From assembly GCA_016858145.1 (NCBI GenBank), contig JAEHOE010000139.1, positions 186,001-250,000 of the forward strand: a stretch of 64,000 bases of DNA, written 5' to 3'. Numbering within the stretch: the first letter of the stretch is position 1; every line of letters starts with the position of its first letter. The notes below the pieces were generated by a model that was not told the DNA's origin, made no database searches, and saw only the letters and a list, made by a program, of their open reading frames with translations. Origin of the DNA: Edaphochlamys debaryana (taxonomy: Eukaryota; Chlorophyta; Chlorophyceae; Chlamydomonadales). This document shows, piece after piece, positions 1 to 11,116 of the stretch. Position numbers and translations under genes: made by a program.

Positions 1-324
1 GGAGCGACCGGGCGCCCCTTTGGAGCCGCACCAACGCTCCTCACCGTCACAAGAGGCGCACCACCCGTCTTTCCACCACTGTAGGTAAACCGCCCTCAGC
101 CCTCGAGCGTCATCGCACTGCCGCCAGACTCCCGAAGGGCTCCAGCTCACTTTCCTCAAGGTTCCAAAACGCGCTCCAACGCGCTCCCAGGCGCATCAGC
201 CACTCGCGGAGTGCTCCCCGCCCCGGCTCCCGCCCGCATCCACCCAGCTCGCTCAACTGCCTCCGGCTGCGGCTCTCCATCCAAGGCTTCTCCAACGGCC
301 GGCAGCTTCGACTCCGCGAGTGGC

Positions 325-1339
325 TTAGCCGTAGTTGAGGCGGAACATGTCTGCGAAGGGGTCGGACGAGGGGGAAAGAGGCAGGAAAGGAAGCTTGAGA
401 GCCGCGGCATGAAGACGGACCAGGCGAGGGGGGCTGGCCCCCGAGGTGAGACGGAAATGAACATGTGCGGAAGAGGAAAGCGGCAATGAAGCCAGCCGGT
501 GTGGTGGCAGAGGCCGTTGGGGATATAATAGACAACGGGGCGTAGTGCCGCGGTGATTGGCGTCGCATGATGTTGGCCGACGCAGAATGCCTGTGCCTGT
601 GAACGGGGAACCCTTCCGCCCGAAGGCTTCCAGGCTGAAAGTACCCCCCTAGAGTAACCGTTGGGAGAGCTGGAGACACCAGCCCTGACGCTCCCGGCCC
701 ACCCGGCAAATCCGCCTGAACCAGGCACATACCGTTGGTGACAACGAAGCTGCTGGAGGGCGTGGGCATGAGGTGGAACGCCTGGCTGAACTTCAGCGGC
801 ATGTTTTCCCCCTCGGGCTTCGGGGGCGGGACGCGCGGGAAAAGCGAGGGTCAGAGCCTCCTCCTGTGTTTTGGCCCGAGCAGCGCGAGCTGCAGCCAGC
901 GGACCCCGCCCTGTCTCAACCCGGTGCCCCTCAGCTTGTTCGCGGCCTGTGCGCACCATGAGCTTGCCGGTCACGAAAATGAGGATTCCGCCCGAGATCG
1001 AGGGCTGGATGTCCACGGTGTCGCGCTGCACCGCGACGTTCTGGAAGGGCATAGTGGTCAGCTTCCCAATGATGGCCTGCTGGCCCTGGAACTTGGCGCC
1101 CTCAAAGGTGAGCAGGCTGGTGTCCTGGTACAGGCTGGCCAGGCCCGCGCGGTTGGTGGCAAAGAGCCCATAGAAGTAGTCTAGGAACGCCTGTCGGTTC
1201 AAGGGAGGCAAAGCGTTTGTTCAGGGCTGCAACTCGGGCCCAAAGCTGCCGATCGCGCGGGCTTTGCACCCCGCCGCATTTCTAGCCATAGAAGGATCAA
1301 GGCATCACTTACGCGGCCAACAGCCTCTGGATCGGCCAT
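325..1339 (-). CDS. NTF2: Nuclear transport factor 2 (NTF2), 4 exons
   Basis: NTF2 carries RanGDP into the nucleus through FG-nucleoporins. Exons on the minus strand: 1339-1313, 1190-957, 817-733 and 350-325. They join in phase with GT-AG borders (donors GTAAGT, GTGCGC, GTATGT) and sum to 372 nt, giving 123 aa, the usual family length. The start reads MADPEAVGR and runs into AFLDYFYGLFATNRAGL. Family hallmarks visible are SLYQDTSLLTFEG, the KLTTMPFQ region, LKFSQAFHLMPT, and the C-terminus VVTN-D-MFRLNYG followed by TAA, where the D codon is split by the last intron. The last exon codes for only 8 residues. The match to plant NTF2 spans the whole length, so identification is secure; exact intron ends are my inference. 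Confidence 0.96.
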
Positions 1340-2871
1340 GGTTGCGAGATAGGCGCGCGGCGGGAAGTGCTTCGGAAGATGGCCGTGCTGAGTCTAGCAG
1401 CTAGACGTCGCAACCCGATGCGGTGTTTGTCGCCTTGCGTGGTAGGTGTAGAGGAGCTGTGAGTCGCAGCCGCTTTGAGTTGCCGCCCCCGTACGGGTTC
1501 GTGTGCACACGCCGACAGCGCCGCACCCCCCTCCGGCCCGCACAGTTTGAACTCGCAGCCTGGACCATGAGTAGCACGGGCCGTCCCTCCTCCAAGCCCT
1601 TCTGGAAGGCACGCAACACACGATGCGATGGTGTCGTCTTGCGTATTCCGTGTATAGGAGCTGTAAGCCGCAGCGGCTTTGAGTTACGGCCCCCGCGTAC
1701 AGGTTCATGTGTGTGCTGCGCACGACCGCTGCACCTCCCTCCGCCCCGCACCGGTTGAACTCGTAACCAGGAGCTGTACCATGAGCAGCATGGGCCTGTC
1801 GCCCCTATGAAGATAACAAGGCCAGCCCTTCCCCCCCAGTTCATTCCACCCCCCTATACCCTGTCGCATCCGGCTGGTGGGCCAGACCCGGCTAGTTGCC
1901 GTTGCATTGACCCCCCGGACCTTTCATCTCATCCCCATGACGCCCATGCTGTTCTGCACCTGATCCCTTCCACCCAGAGGTCCATCCGGAGAGGGGAGGC
2001 AAGGTTGGCGCAAGGCCACGGTGTGCGGTGGTGGTGCAGCAGGGCAAGGATTGGGCCCCCTCCCCGGCCAAGCGGGCCTCGGCGGGCCTGTGTGGACAGC
2101 AGGCGACCCCGCCCAGCGGAATAACGTAGAAGCGAGGCTTCTGACAAGCCTAGACCTGCCTTTTAAGAGCCGGACGGTTAAGAGGCTACCGAGCCAGCTC
2201 CACCCCCCAGCCCAAGAGCCTGCAGCCCCACGGCCCCCCACGCCCCCCACACCCCGCCTTTGCGACTGGCTGGGCCCTGGCCGTCACCTCCACCCCCCAC
2301 GCATTAAGCGTAATGCACCCAAAGCCCCCTATCGCGAACCGCGGCCCGGGCGCTGAGGGTGATCGAGGCCGCGGCAGGCGCCGAGGGCGTGTGCGCACGG
2401 CACCTCCTGCCGTGTCCTGCAGCCACCCACCCACCCCTGACTGCCCGCATTGCTTCCCGCACCGCACATGGCGGGCTGTTGATGGCTGGTGCGAGGGCTT
2501 CGAGGGGGCCGAGTGCTGCCCAGCGCTGCGAGGGGGGCGAGGGGCGACCCGCCGGCTGCGGCCCCCGCTCCGTGCGCCTGCTGAATGGGACTCCCTGCCG
2601 TGGCTGCCGGGTCTGAACGAGGTGCGGTTGCCTTGCTGCCGCCTGCAGCTCGCTTGAGCCGGGGTGCAGCCGGTTTGGCGCTGCCGGCGGCCCGATGAGG
2701 CCCACGGGCCGGTGGCCCGCTGGAGGTGGCGCCGCCTCGCCCCAAGCACGCCCCAAGCAAAGCCAAGCCGGCCACGCTCTTGTTAGGCCTGTTGTTCTAG
2801 ATCCCCCAATCAACTAACACATTCATTCTTCTTAGCGCACTTGAAGGTGCACTCCAAGCCAGGGTCCCCCA
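1340..2871. other. Intergenic region, no gene recognised
   Basis: Holds the upstream side of NTF2 and the 5' region of the first array gene. Apart from the duplicated block at 1425-1815, I see no coding exon. The last about 220 bases (from about 2650) are repeated almost exactly upstream of array copy 2 (about 6800-7034). They are therefore the shared 5' region of copies 1 and 2 and probably include their promoter. Confidence 0.5.
1425..1815. repeat. Two-copy direct repeat, offset about 204 bp
   Basis: Two diverged copies (about 1425-1600 and 1629-1815) share, in order, a GAGCTGT(G/A)AG(T/C)CGCAGC block, a CTTTGAGTT block, a GTTC(G/A)TGTGTG block, a CCTCCG-CCCGCAC block, GTTTGAACTCG / GTTGAACTCG and ACCATGAG(T/C)AGCA. 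No conserved reading frame is evident. This is an old local duplication of unknown role. Confidence 0.7.
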
Positions 2872-5800
2872 ATGTCCTCAGTCGCCGCCACCGAAACGCA
2901 GCACCATGAGGTAGGAGCAGGGGGCGCAGCAGCAGGGGGCGCAAGGGCTGCAGGGCACGGAGCGCAGGAGCAGCACGGGGCGGCGCGGCGGACGCCTCGG
3001 TTCCGGGTTCGCACGCGGCCGGCGCGCGTGTGCGTGGGGCCTGCAGCCCCCCGGGGGCGTCTGATGTGCAGCAGCAGGCCCCCGTAGCTTGCCCTCGCAG
3101 CCGGGGCCGGGGCGCACAAATACGGGGGATGCTCTCCTAAGCCCTCGCGCCCCGTGTCCCCTCCCCACTGCACCCCCCAGGTAGCGGCCCGGCGCACGAG
3201 TGCTACGGGCTCGGTGGGCGGCGGGGGAGCTGCTGCAGGGGGGGGCGGGGCCGCTGAGGAGGGCCCCGGCGTCGAGCAGCAAGCGGACCGCAGCCGCCTG
3301 GACAGCACCCAGGGCGGCGGGCAGGGCGGAGGCGACCCCGCCGCTATGGTGAGAGGGTGTGTGCTGTGTGTGCTTGTGTGTGTGGGGGGGGGGACCGCCA
3401 TCGCAAACGGCATCCCGATGGCGGTTGTTCAGCATGCGTCAAGGTTTTGGGCGGGATAGGCACGGCGTATGGGGCAGCCCGCGATAGAGGGGATGCCATC
3501 CGCTACCACCACCGACCATCACCATTACACCGGAATGGGCACAGGGTAGATAGGCAGTTGCTGGCGGAGGAATCCTTGCGTCAGCAACTCCGGCCTGTAA
3601 ACCTCCTCCGCTCCGGGTTTCCCCCCTCGGGGCCTGCCCGCAGCCGCCCCAGTCGGCGGGCAGCAACAACGACGCTCCGCCGCAGCGGCAGCCGGCCCCC
3701 AGCGACAGTGCCACGGGCGGCCGCGGCGGCGGCGGCGGCGGGGATGCGGTGAGCATGCATGTATGGCGGGGCCCGGGGCGGGTTGAGTGCAGAAGGGAGG
3801 GGTTACTCGGGGCCACGAGGGGGGCCTAGCGGACCGAGACTCCGCCCTTTGCATGGAAGGGTCGTTAGCGGGTGGAGCAGGCAGCTAGCAGCCAAGCGGG
3901 ACACATGACACAACGGCGGTTTGGGGCCTTGAAGTAAAGCATGCGGCCATGGAAGCCGAATGAAGTAGCTTGTCATGCAGGTCTGGGACTAACGTTGCTT
4001 GCGCACTGATGTTCTGCGCTTCAGGGTCAACAGGACGACCATGGGGCAGCTGCGGAGCCAGGCGCCCAACCGGTAGGGTGGGAATTCGCGGGATGCGGGT
4101 GGATGGGGGTCCAGCTGAGCGGGCGAGGACACATTCGGCGCAAGGGAGGGATCGAGGGCCTGGGCCAAAAGCTTGCCACCTTCCCCACCGACACACTGTG
4201 CCACTATCAAGCGGTCACGCTCATCGTCTCCTTGGTTAGGCACATGGCTGCCGACGCGAAGCAGTCGCAGCCGTGGCCATCGCGAGCCAACTTGCTTCGC
4301 GCGCAGCTTGAGCCTCGACGGCAGTGCCCCCACGTCGCTGCCCGAAAGCGTACTTTAAGCGCTGCAGCTCTGGGGCTGAAGGCGAGCGTTGTTGAAAGCG
4401 CCGCGGCTTGCTTGCATCGGCTCGGGTTTTGGGCCCAGGGCCGCGACGCCTGTGCTCACAGCCCTTCCACAGACTCCTCTTGGTCTGGCTACCGGAGGCA
4501 TGTGCGAACCTCACTGGGCACCCTTCCGTCGTTCTGGTCGGCACTTGCCCGCCCAACCCGCCCTTCCCCTTCCCCTCGCAGACGGGCCTAGGCGCTACCC
4601 CTGAGGAGGCGGTCCTGCGAGCCCGGATCGCTGCAATTCGGCGCAGGAAGAAGGAAGCGGCTGCGGCGGTGGAGAGAGCGGCCGCGGAGGAGGCTGAGCT
4701 CGTGGCAGAGCTGGCAAGCCTGCACGTAAGGGCCGATGCGGAGGGGCCATCGGGTCATCAACGAGGCAGAGAGTGGTCAGCGCGTCGTTGCTTCGCTGGC
4801 TTCCCCCTCCACCCCGGGAACCCTATGTTTGACCCCTCCAGCCCATTCTCACCACCCTTACCCCTTGGAAGGACACGCTTGCCCTCCCGCCCCGCACGCC
4901 ATACTCGGCCTCCACCCCCTCCCGACCAGAACCCCCCGTTGCTGTCCCCGCCGTCCCCTCTCCTGACGGCCCCTGATTGCCTTTAGACGCGCATGCGGCG
5001 CCGCTCACCATATCCCCGTCTCCCGCTCTGCCCCCATCGCTGTCTCCCGCTCTGCCTCCATCGCCCAACAACGCACCTCCCGGCAACTAGAGTCCAGCTT
5101 TTCGAGACGTCAGCGTCAGTAACCGCCATATCGTGACCGGTGGTATGCGACGTCAGCGTCAAAGTAAACCAACCCCACACCGTGCGAGTCTCTCCCTGCA
5201 TTCGCCGCAACCCCTTCGGCCCTCGGCAGCCTTCGGCCCCTCACACCCGACAGCGCTTGCCCCCCTTCGCCTGCCCTGAAAGCACCCCGACCCCTTCCCT
5301 CCCCGCCTGCCGCCGCCGCTCCGCACAGGCCCAGCCGGCGGCGCCGGACCCCAACACGTCCGCCGCCGCTGCCGCATCCGGCGCTGAGCCCTCCGGACAG
5401 GTTGGGCGGGTGGGGGAGTGGGGGTACAGGAATGTGCGCGATAGAGGGGGCCGGGCGGTGGGGGGGTGCTGGGAAGCGGGGGGGAGGTCTTTCAAGTGGG
5501 GACTGGGTAGGGATGGCTGTCGCCCCAAAGGTCAAGAAAGCAACGTGTGTCACAGGCGCAAAGCTGGGCCAGCTCCCAGTAACTCTGGCAACTTACCCGC
5601 ACGAGGACCGGCCCCCGCAGTCGCATACGTCTGGCCCTGCCTGCTCGTGTGACTGTGCCCCCCTCGCTCCCTCCCTGTGCCCCCTCCCCCCCCCTAAACA
5701 GGCCACCACTGGCGCCGCCGCCGCCGCCGCCGCCACCGCCGCGGCCGCCACCCTCAAGCGCCCGGCGGCCCCCCAGGAGCTACAGGAGCCGGGCGCTGGG

Positions 5801-6073
5801 GCGGAGGCGGTGCTGCCAAGCCCCAAGCGACTCCGGGGGGGCGGCAGCGGGGGCTCCAAGCAGCACGAGGAGGCCGAGGGGGCGGCGGCTGGGGGGGCGG
5901 AGGGGGAGCAGGAAGGGCAGAAGGGGGAGGCGGAGGGAGCAGGGGCGGAGGAGGAGCAGGAGGGGAGGTCGGGGGGGTCAGCGCCAGCGGCCAGCGCTGG
6001 GGCGGGGTCGGGATCAGGGGCCGGGGCAGCGCCTGGGTCGGGCACAGGGGCGGGGGCGGGAAGTGCGGCGTGA
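2872..6073 (+). CDS. Array gene copy 1: modular coiled-coil, low-complexity protein, 7 exons
   Basis: Not a family I recognise. Exons: 2872-2910, 3181-3348, 3644-3748, 4025-4072, 4582-4725, 5329-5400 and 5702-6073. Every exon is a multiple of three and every junction is phase 0, giving 315 aa. Order of parts: MSSVAATETQHHE; a Gly/Ala-rich exon; PPQSAGSNNDAPP plus a Gly run; GQQDDHGAAAEPGAQP; a 48-residue charged Ala/Glu/Arg coiled coil ending ELVAELASLH; AQPAAPDPNTS with Ala/Ser; and a 123-residue last exon with a poly-Ala start, LKRP, SPKRLRGGGSGG, a Glu/Gly/Ala acidic stretch and a Gly/Ser/Ala tail. The basic PSPKRLR motif suggests nuclear location (inference). Copy 2 has the same seven exons. 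A conserved ATGGCTGCCGACGC block at 4244 lies in the fourth intron of this model and could be an alternative start exon. Confidence 0.72.
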
Positions 6074-7034
6074 AGGGGAGCGGGGCGGGGGCTTTCCCTG
6101 GGGAGTTGAGGGACCGGCGCGAACACCGGTGCACGCGTACGGCCCGGGCGTGGGACAGAGGGGGCCCGCCGGCCGCGGGCGTTGCGCGAGCTTGGTCCTG
6201 GCGCGGGGCCAGTCCTGCCGTACCGTTGGTACGGCGGTGCGTACGGGCTCCCGGGCATGATGTTTGGGGTCTGACGGGCCGGGGAGTCGGGCAGGGTACC
6301 TCGTAATGGCATGGCGGAGGCAGCGGCAGACCGACGTTTCGGTGAAGACGTGTCTGCAAGTTATAAGACTTTTTGAGAGAAATGTTTGTGCTATGCAAAG
6401 TGCTGGCTGTTTACTAGTCACAGGTTACTGAGCTCGGTGAGGGGTCTGGGTCACTGCCGGTGAAGGCAGGCCCGCCTGTGGGGTGGGCGGGGTCGTGCAC
6501 CCACCAGTGCTGCAGCAGGGGCAGTGCTGCGGTGGAGGGGCCGTGGATGGCGGAAGGGGTTGACGGGCGGGAGTTGTGGGGCGGTGCGCCGCACGGTAGT
6601 CGCGGAGGTCAGTGGCGGTGGCCTGGCGGTCTGTGCGGGGTTGCAAGGGCCCCTCAGTCGAATGGGTTGCGATGATCATGTGCCGCGCAAAGGAGGGTTT
6701 TAACTCCATGCGGAGCTCGTGCTTTGTCGTACGCAATGGCGCGGGAACCTCAGGAACCTCAGGAACGGGGGTTCTCGCAGCGGGGTGGGGCAAGGCGTAT
6801 GCAGCCGGGGTGCAGCCGGTTTGGCGCTGCCGGCCCGATGAGGCCCACGGGTCGGTGGCCCGCTGGAGGTGGAGCATTTTCGCCGCACGCGCCGCCTCGC
6901 CCCAAGCACGCCCCAAGCCCCACGCAAAGCAAAGCCGGCCACGCTCTTGTTAGGCCTGTTGTTCTAGATCCCCCAATCAACACATTCATTCTTCTTAGCG
7001 CACTTGAAGGTGCACTCCAAGCCAGGGTCCCCCA
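6074..7034. other. Spacer between array copies 1 and 2
   Basis: Contains the 3' flank common to all copies (ACCGG(T/C)GCACGCGTA(A/C)GGCCCGGGCGTGGGACAG) and a block beginning ATGATCATGTGCCGCGC at about 6670 that recurs upstream of copies 3, 4 and 5. From about 6800 the sequence switches to the 5' flank shared with copy 1. The switch marks a duplication breakpoint. No separate gene is recognised. Confidence 0.5.
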
Positions 7035-9681
7035 ATGTCCTCAGACGCCGCCACCGAAACGCAGCACCATGAGGTAGGAGCAGGGGGCGCAGCAGCAGGG
7101 GGCGCAAGGACTGCAAGGGCACGGAGCGCAGGAGCAGCACGGGGCAGCGCGGCGGACGCCTCGGTTCCGGGTTCGCACGCGGCCGGCGCGCGTGTGCGTG
7201 GGGCCTGCAGCCCCCCGGGGGCGTCTGATGTGCAGCAGCAGGCCCCCGTAGCTTGCCCTCGCAGCCGGGGCCGGGGCGCACAAATACGGGGGATGCTCTC
7301 CTAAGCCCTCGCGCCCCGTGTCCCCTCCCCACTGCACCCCCCAGGTAGCGGCCCGGCGCACGAGTGCTACGGGCTCGGTGGGCGGCGGGGGAGCTGCTGC
7401 AGGGGGGGTCGGGGCCGCTGAGGAGGGCCCCGGCGTCGAGCAGCAAGCGGACCGCGACCTCAGCAGCCGACTGGACAGCACCCTGGGCGGCGGGCAGGGC
7501 GGAGGCGACCCCGCCGCTGTGGTGAGAGGGTGTGTGCTGACCTTGTGTGTGGGGGGGGGGGGACCGCCATCGCAAACGGCATCCCGATGGCGGTTGTTCA
7601 GCATGCGTCAAGGTTTTGGGCGGGATAGGCACGGCGTATGGGGCAGCCCGCGATAGAGGGGATGCCATCCGCTACCACCACCGACCATCACCTTTACACC
7701 GGAATGGGCACAGGGTAGATAGGCGGTCGCTGGCGGAGGAATCCTTGCGTCTGCAACTCCGGCCTGTAAACCTCCTCCGCTCCGGTTTCCCCCCTCGGGG
7801 CCTGCCCGCAGCCGCCCCAGTCGGCGGGCAGCAACAACGACGCTCAGCCGCAGCGGCAGCCGGCCCCCAGCGACAGTGCCACGGGCGGCCGCGGCGGCGG
7901 CGGCGGCGGGGATGCGGTGAGCATGCATGTATGGCGGGGCCCGGGGCGGGTTGAGTGCAGAAGGGAGGGGTTACCCGGGGCCACGAGGGGGGCCTAGGGG
8001 ACCGAGACTCCGCCCTTCGCATGGAAGGGTCGTTAGCGGGTGGAGCAGGCAGCTAGCAGCCAAGCGGGACACATGACACAACGGCGGTTTGGGGCCTTGA
8101 AGTAAAGCATGTGGTCATGAAAGCCGGAGTAGCTTGTCAAGCAGGTCTGCTGGGCCTAACGTAACTTGCGCGCTTGTTATCCGCGCTTCAGGGTCAACAG
8201 GACGTCCACGGGGCAGTAGCCGAGCCAGGCGCCCAACCGGTAGGGCGGGATGCGGGTTGTTCGGGGTGGATGGGGCTCCAGCAGATGGGGGTTCAGCGAA
8301 CGGGCGAGCGAGGCCCGGGCCAAAAGCTTGCCACCGTCCCCACACACTCTGGAGCCAATAGCAAACCGTCACGCTAATCGTCTCCCGGTTAGGCCCATGG
8401 CTGCCGACGCGAGCCAGTCGCAGTGCTGGCCATCGCGAGCCAACTTGCTCCGCGCGCAGCTTGAGCCTCGACGGCAGTGCCCCCACGTCGCTGCCCGGAA
8501 GCGTACTGCAAGCGCTGCAGCACTGGGGCTTAAGGCGAGCGTTGTTGAAAGCGCCGCGGCTTGCTTGCATCGGCTCGGGTTTTGGGCCCAGGGCCGCGAC
8601 GCCTGTGCTCGCAGCCCTTCCACAGACTCCTCTGGGTCTGGCTACCGGAGGCGTTCCCACAGGGAACCTCACTGGGCATCCTTCCGTCGTTCTGGTCGGC
8701 ACTTGCCCGCCTACCCGCCCTCCCCCTTCCCCTCGCAGACGAGCCTAGGCGCTACCCCTGAGGCGGCGGCCCTGCGAGCCCAGATCGCTGAAGAGGAGCG
8801 ACAAATAAGGGAAGCGGCAACGAGGAAGGCTACACTGGTGGCAGAGCTGGCCAGACTGGAAGTGAGTGCCGGTGCGGAGGGGTCATCGGGTCATCAACGA
8901 GGCAGAAAGCGGTCGATGCTTCGCCGGCTGCCCCCCTCCACCAGGGAGCTCTCTGCCCGCCCTCCGCCCCACCCCTCGGAAGGACACGCTCGCCCTCCCC
9001 GTTGCTGTCTGCCCTGCTCCTTCCGGCCCATCAGTGCCTTTGGAGAAGCATGAGGCCCCACTCACCATACGTAGCTTCTTGACACGTCAGCGTCAGCACC
9101 ACCTACCCCCCCCTGCACTCGCCGCAGCCCCTTCGGCCCTCGGCAGCCTTCGGCCCCTCACATCCGACAGCGCTTGCCCCCCTTCGACTGCCCTGAAAGC
9201 ACTCCGACCCCTTCCCTCCCCGCCTGCCGCCGCCGCTTCTCACAGGCTCAGCCGGCGGCGCCGGACCCCAACCCGCCCGCCACCACTGCCGCATCCGGCG
9301 CTGGGCCCTCCGGGCCGGTGGGGCCGGGGTAGGGGGAAGAGCAGGGGCCGCGGCTTTATGCCGCGTATAACAAACAGACGGATAGCCTGGCGGGGCGCGT
9401 GGGGTGGAGAGCTGGGGGGATGGGACAGGCAGGGTGCGTGGAAGGCGGGCGTAAGGGGCCGGGGCTGATGGGCAGCGACGTTGGGGTGCTGAGAAGCGGG
9501 GAGGGATAGCTGTCGACACCAACGGTGAGGAATGCAGTGTTCCAAGAGTCCCAGACTCGAAGCCCATCGAGCTTTCAGTCTCCCCCCCCCCCCCCGCAGT
9601 CCCCTACTGTACCCTTGCCGGCCCCTGCCTGCGACTGTGCCCCCCTCGCACCTTCCCCCCCCCCAACAGGCCACCGCTGGT

Positions 9682-9714
<33 letters not shown>

Positions 9715-10026
9715 CTCAAGCGCACGGTGGGCCCCCAGGAGCCGGGCGCTGCGGCGGAGGCGGTGCCGCCAAGCCCCAAGCGACTCCGGGGGGGCGGCAG
9801 CGGGGGCTCCAAGCAGCACGAGGAGGCCGAGGGGGCGGCGGCTGAGGGAGTGGAGGGGGAGCAGGAAGGGCAGAAGGGGGAGGCGGAGGGAGCAGGGGCA
9901 GAGGAGGAGCAGGAGGGGAGGTCGGGAGGGTCAGCGCCAGCGGCCAGCGCTGGGGCGGGGTCGAGATCAGGGGCCGGGGCAGTGCCTGGGTCGGGCACAG
10001 GGGCGGGGGCGGGAAGTGCGGCGTGA
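7035..10026 (+). CDS. Array gene copy 2: modular coiled-coil, low-complexity protein, 7 exons
   Basis: Same exon plan as copy 1: 7035-7073, 7345-7521, 7812-7916, 8192-8239, 8739-8861, 9246-9317 and 9670-10026, all phase 0, giving 306 aa. The start reads MSSDAATETQHHE. The second exon is three residues longer (a DLSS-type insertion) and the coiled-coil exon is shorter, 41 residues from TSLGATPEAAALRAQIAEEE to VAELARLE. The last exon has a longer poly-Ala run, LKRTVGPQEPG, PSPKRLRGGGSGG and the same acidic and Gly/Ser/Ala tail. Introns are also closely similar to copy 1, so the duplication is recent. Function is unknown; the shared basic motif suggests a nuclear protein (inference). Open frames and intact splice signals in all seven exons argue that it is functional. 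Confidence 0.72.
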
Positions 10027-11116
10027 AGGGGAGCGGGGCGGGGGCTTTCCCTGGGGGGTTGAGGGACCGGCGCGAACACCGGTGCACGCGTAAGGCCCGG
10101 GCGTGGGACAGAGGGGGCCCACCGGCCGCGCCCGTTGCGCAAGCCTGGCCCTGGCGTGGGGCCAGTCCTGCCGTACCATTGTACGGCGGTCCGTACGGGC
10201 TCCCGGGAGGAATGACTTCGGGATGATGTTTGGGGTCTGACGGGCCGGGGAAAGGGCCAGGGGTGTCTCGTAATGGCGATGCGGAAGCGGGGCATACAAT
10301 TGTTTCGTTGGAGAGATGTGTACGCATGTGTTAATGAGAATTGGAATGCTATGCAGAGTGCTGCGCTAGTAATAGGCTGTACACAAGTAAGAAGGAGCTC
10401 GTAGGCGCGGCAAGGGCCACGGTCGGGGAGTGCAGGCCCGCCTGTGGGGTGGGCGGGGTCGTGCACCCAGCAGTGTTGCGGCAGGGGCAGTGCTGCGGTG
10501 GGGGGGAGCCGTGGATGGCGGAACGGGTTGACGGGCGGAGATTGTGGGGTGGTGCACCGGTGGCCTGGCGGTCTGTGCGGGGTTGCAAGGGCCCCTCAGT
10601 CGAATGGGTTGCGATGATCATGTGCCGCGCAAAGGAGGGTTTTAACTCCATGCGGAGCACGTGCTTTGTCGTACGGATGCCTAGGATGCGTACTGCACGG
10701 CGCGGGAACCTGAGGAACGGGGGTTCGCGCAGCGGGGTGGGGCAAGTACCGGTATGCGCAGGCTTGAGCACCTGCTCGCTCCCTTCCAATCAACGTCCTC
10801 AGCTCTTCCTTGCGCCCAGTGCGCTCAGCTCCGTGCCTCAAGCCCTGGACAAGACGGGTCCGACCGTCCATGATTCCAGCCCTTCCCTCCAGACGCGTAT
10901 AGTGTCTTGAACGATGTGTATGATTTCACACGATCCCCATCCTGCCCTCTTACCACGTGCATGCCCCTGCTTGCGTCGAGTCCAAGACCGCCTTTAACTG
11001 AACCATTGCTCAGGTCTCTACCCGGCTAACGTACGCCCCCACCCCTGTGCACCATACCCCGCCCGTCTCCAGCTCAGTGACCCTGACCCGCCATCCACGT
11101 CCCTCTGACCCCTGCC
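10027..11116. other. Spacer between array copies 2 and 3
   Basis: Contains the common 3' flank, the ATGATCATGTGCCGCGC block (from about 10614) with an open frame to about 10910, then a block (GTGTCTTGAACGAT to GTCCCTCTGACCCCTGCC) that also precedes copies 4 and 5. The 10614-10910 frame recurs in shortened form before copies 4 and 5 and could be a 5' exon. I see no donor in a consistent phase, so I do not call it. Confidence 0.45.

Noticed and set aside
3357..3752. Open frames bridging the introns of array copies 1 and 2 (also 7547-7954)
   Set aside because: They read across strong GTGAG donors and CAG acceptors and lose frame between copies. The phase-0 exon model explains the sequence better.
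4244..4590. Open frame from the ATGGCTGCCGACGC block as an additional coding exon
   Set aside because: Conserved in all copies but shifted by a one-base loss in copy 3, with no good donor in any frame. Intron sequence elsewhere in the array is equally conserved, so conservation alone does not show coding. Kept as an open possibility in the copy entries.
9240..10466. 408-codon open frame on the minus strand
   Set aside because: It lies opposite the last two exons and intron of array copy 2. GC-rich Ala/Gly/Glu coding DNA automatically opens the complementary Pro/Ala/Arg frame; the same shadow appears opposite copies 1, 3, 4 and 5.
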